From an uncultured marine group I thaumarchaeote (GTDB lineage Archaea; Thermoproteota; Nitrososphaeria; Nitrososphaerales; Nitrosopumilaceae), in assembly GCA_902514275.1 (NCBI GenBank), contig CABXQD010000006.1:1-38005 (forward strand): a DNA stretch of 38,005 bases. The letters are read 5' to 3'. Position numbers and translations under genes: made by a program. A model generated the notes under the pieces. That model had not been told where the DNA came from and did not search any database. It saw nothing but the letters and a program-made list of their open reading frames with translations. This document shows positions 37,976 to 38,005 of the stretch, piece after piece (within the stretch, counting starts at the first letter, position 1; every line of letters begins with the position of its first letter).

Positions 37976-38005
37976 ACACAAAAAATTGTTTTCGTGTATA
38001 ATTTA

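Overview
This is an ordinary-looking, AT-rich archaeal chromosome segment. It most resembles an ammonia-oxidising thaumarchaeon of the Nitrosopumilus type; that taxonomic call is my inference from gene content. It is densely packed with about 46 protein genes and four tRNA genes (Leu-TAG, Ser-TGA, Ala-GGC, Lys-TTT). Recognisable blocks are: Lsm/L37e/hypothetical/rpiA; creatininase-family + PurU; L7Ae-S28e-L24e-Ndk-aIF5B; HisS/aIF6 (convergent); two tandem 7Fe-type ferredoxins; RFC small subunit, GINS, MCM and Hel308-like helicase; a polysaccharide/N-glycan-like locus (GPT-family transferase, LbH acyltransferase, Trm112-like, Gfo/Idh/MocA); an ICL/PEPM enzyme + PadR regulator divergent from sdhABCD; and ArgH. 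I saw no transposase, integrase, phage genes, CRISPR array, toxin-antitoxin or defence cassette. The best second-look items are: a perfect tandem palindrome at the PadR/sdh divergent junction; a 1-nt frameshift in a poly-A run of rpiA; twin ferredoxins with a duplicated promoter and differing candidate Zn ligands; a GATC-dense putative leader ORF overlapping the GINS start codon; and convergent genes sharing palindromic stop codons. I do not see convincing evidence of a wholly new biological system.
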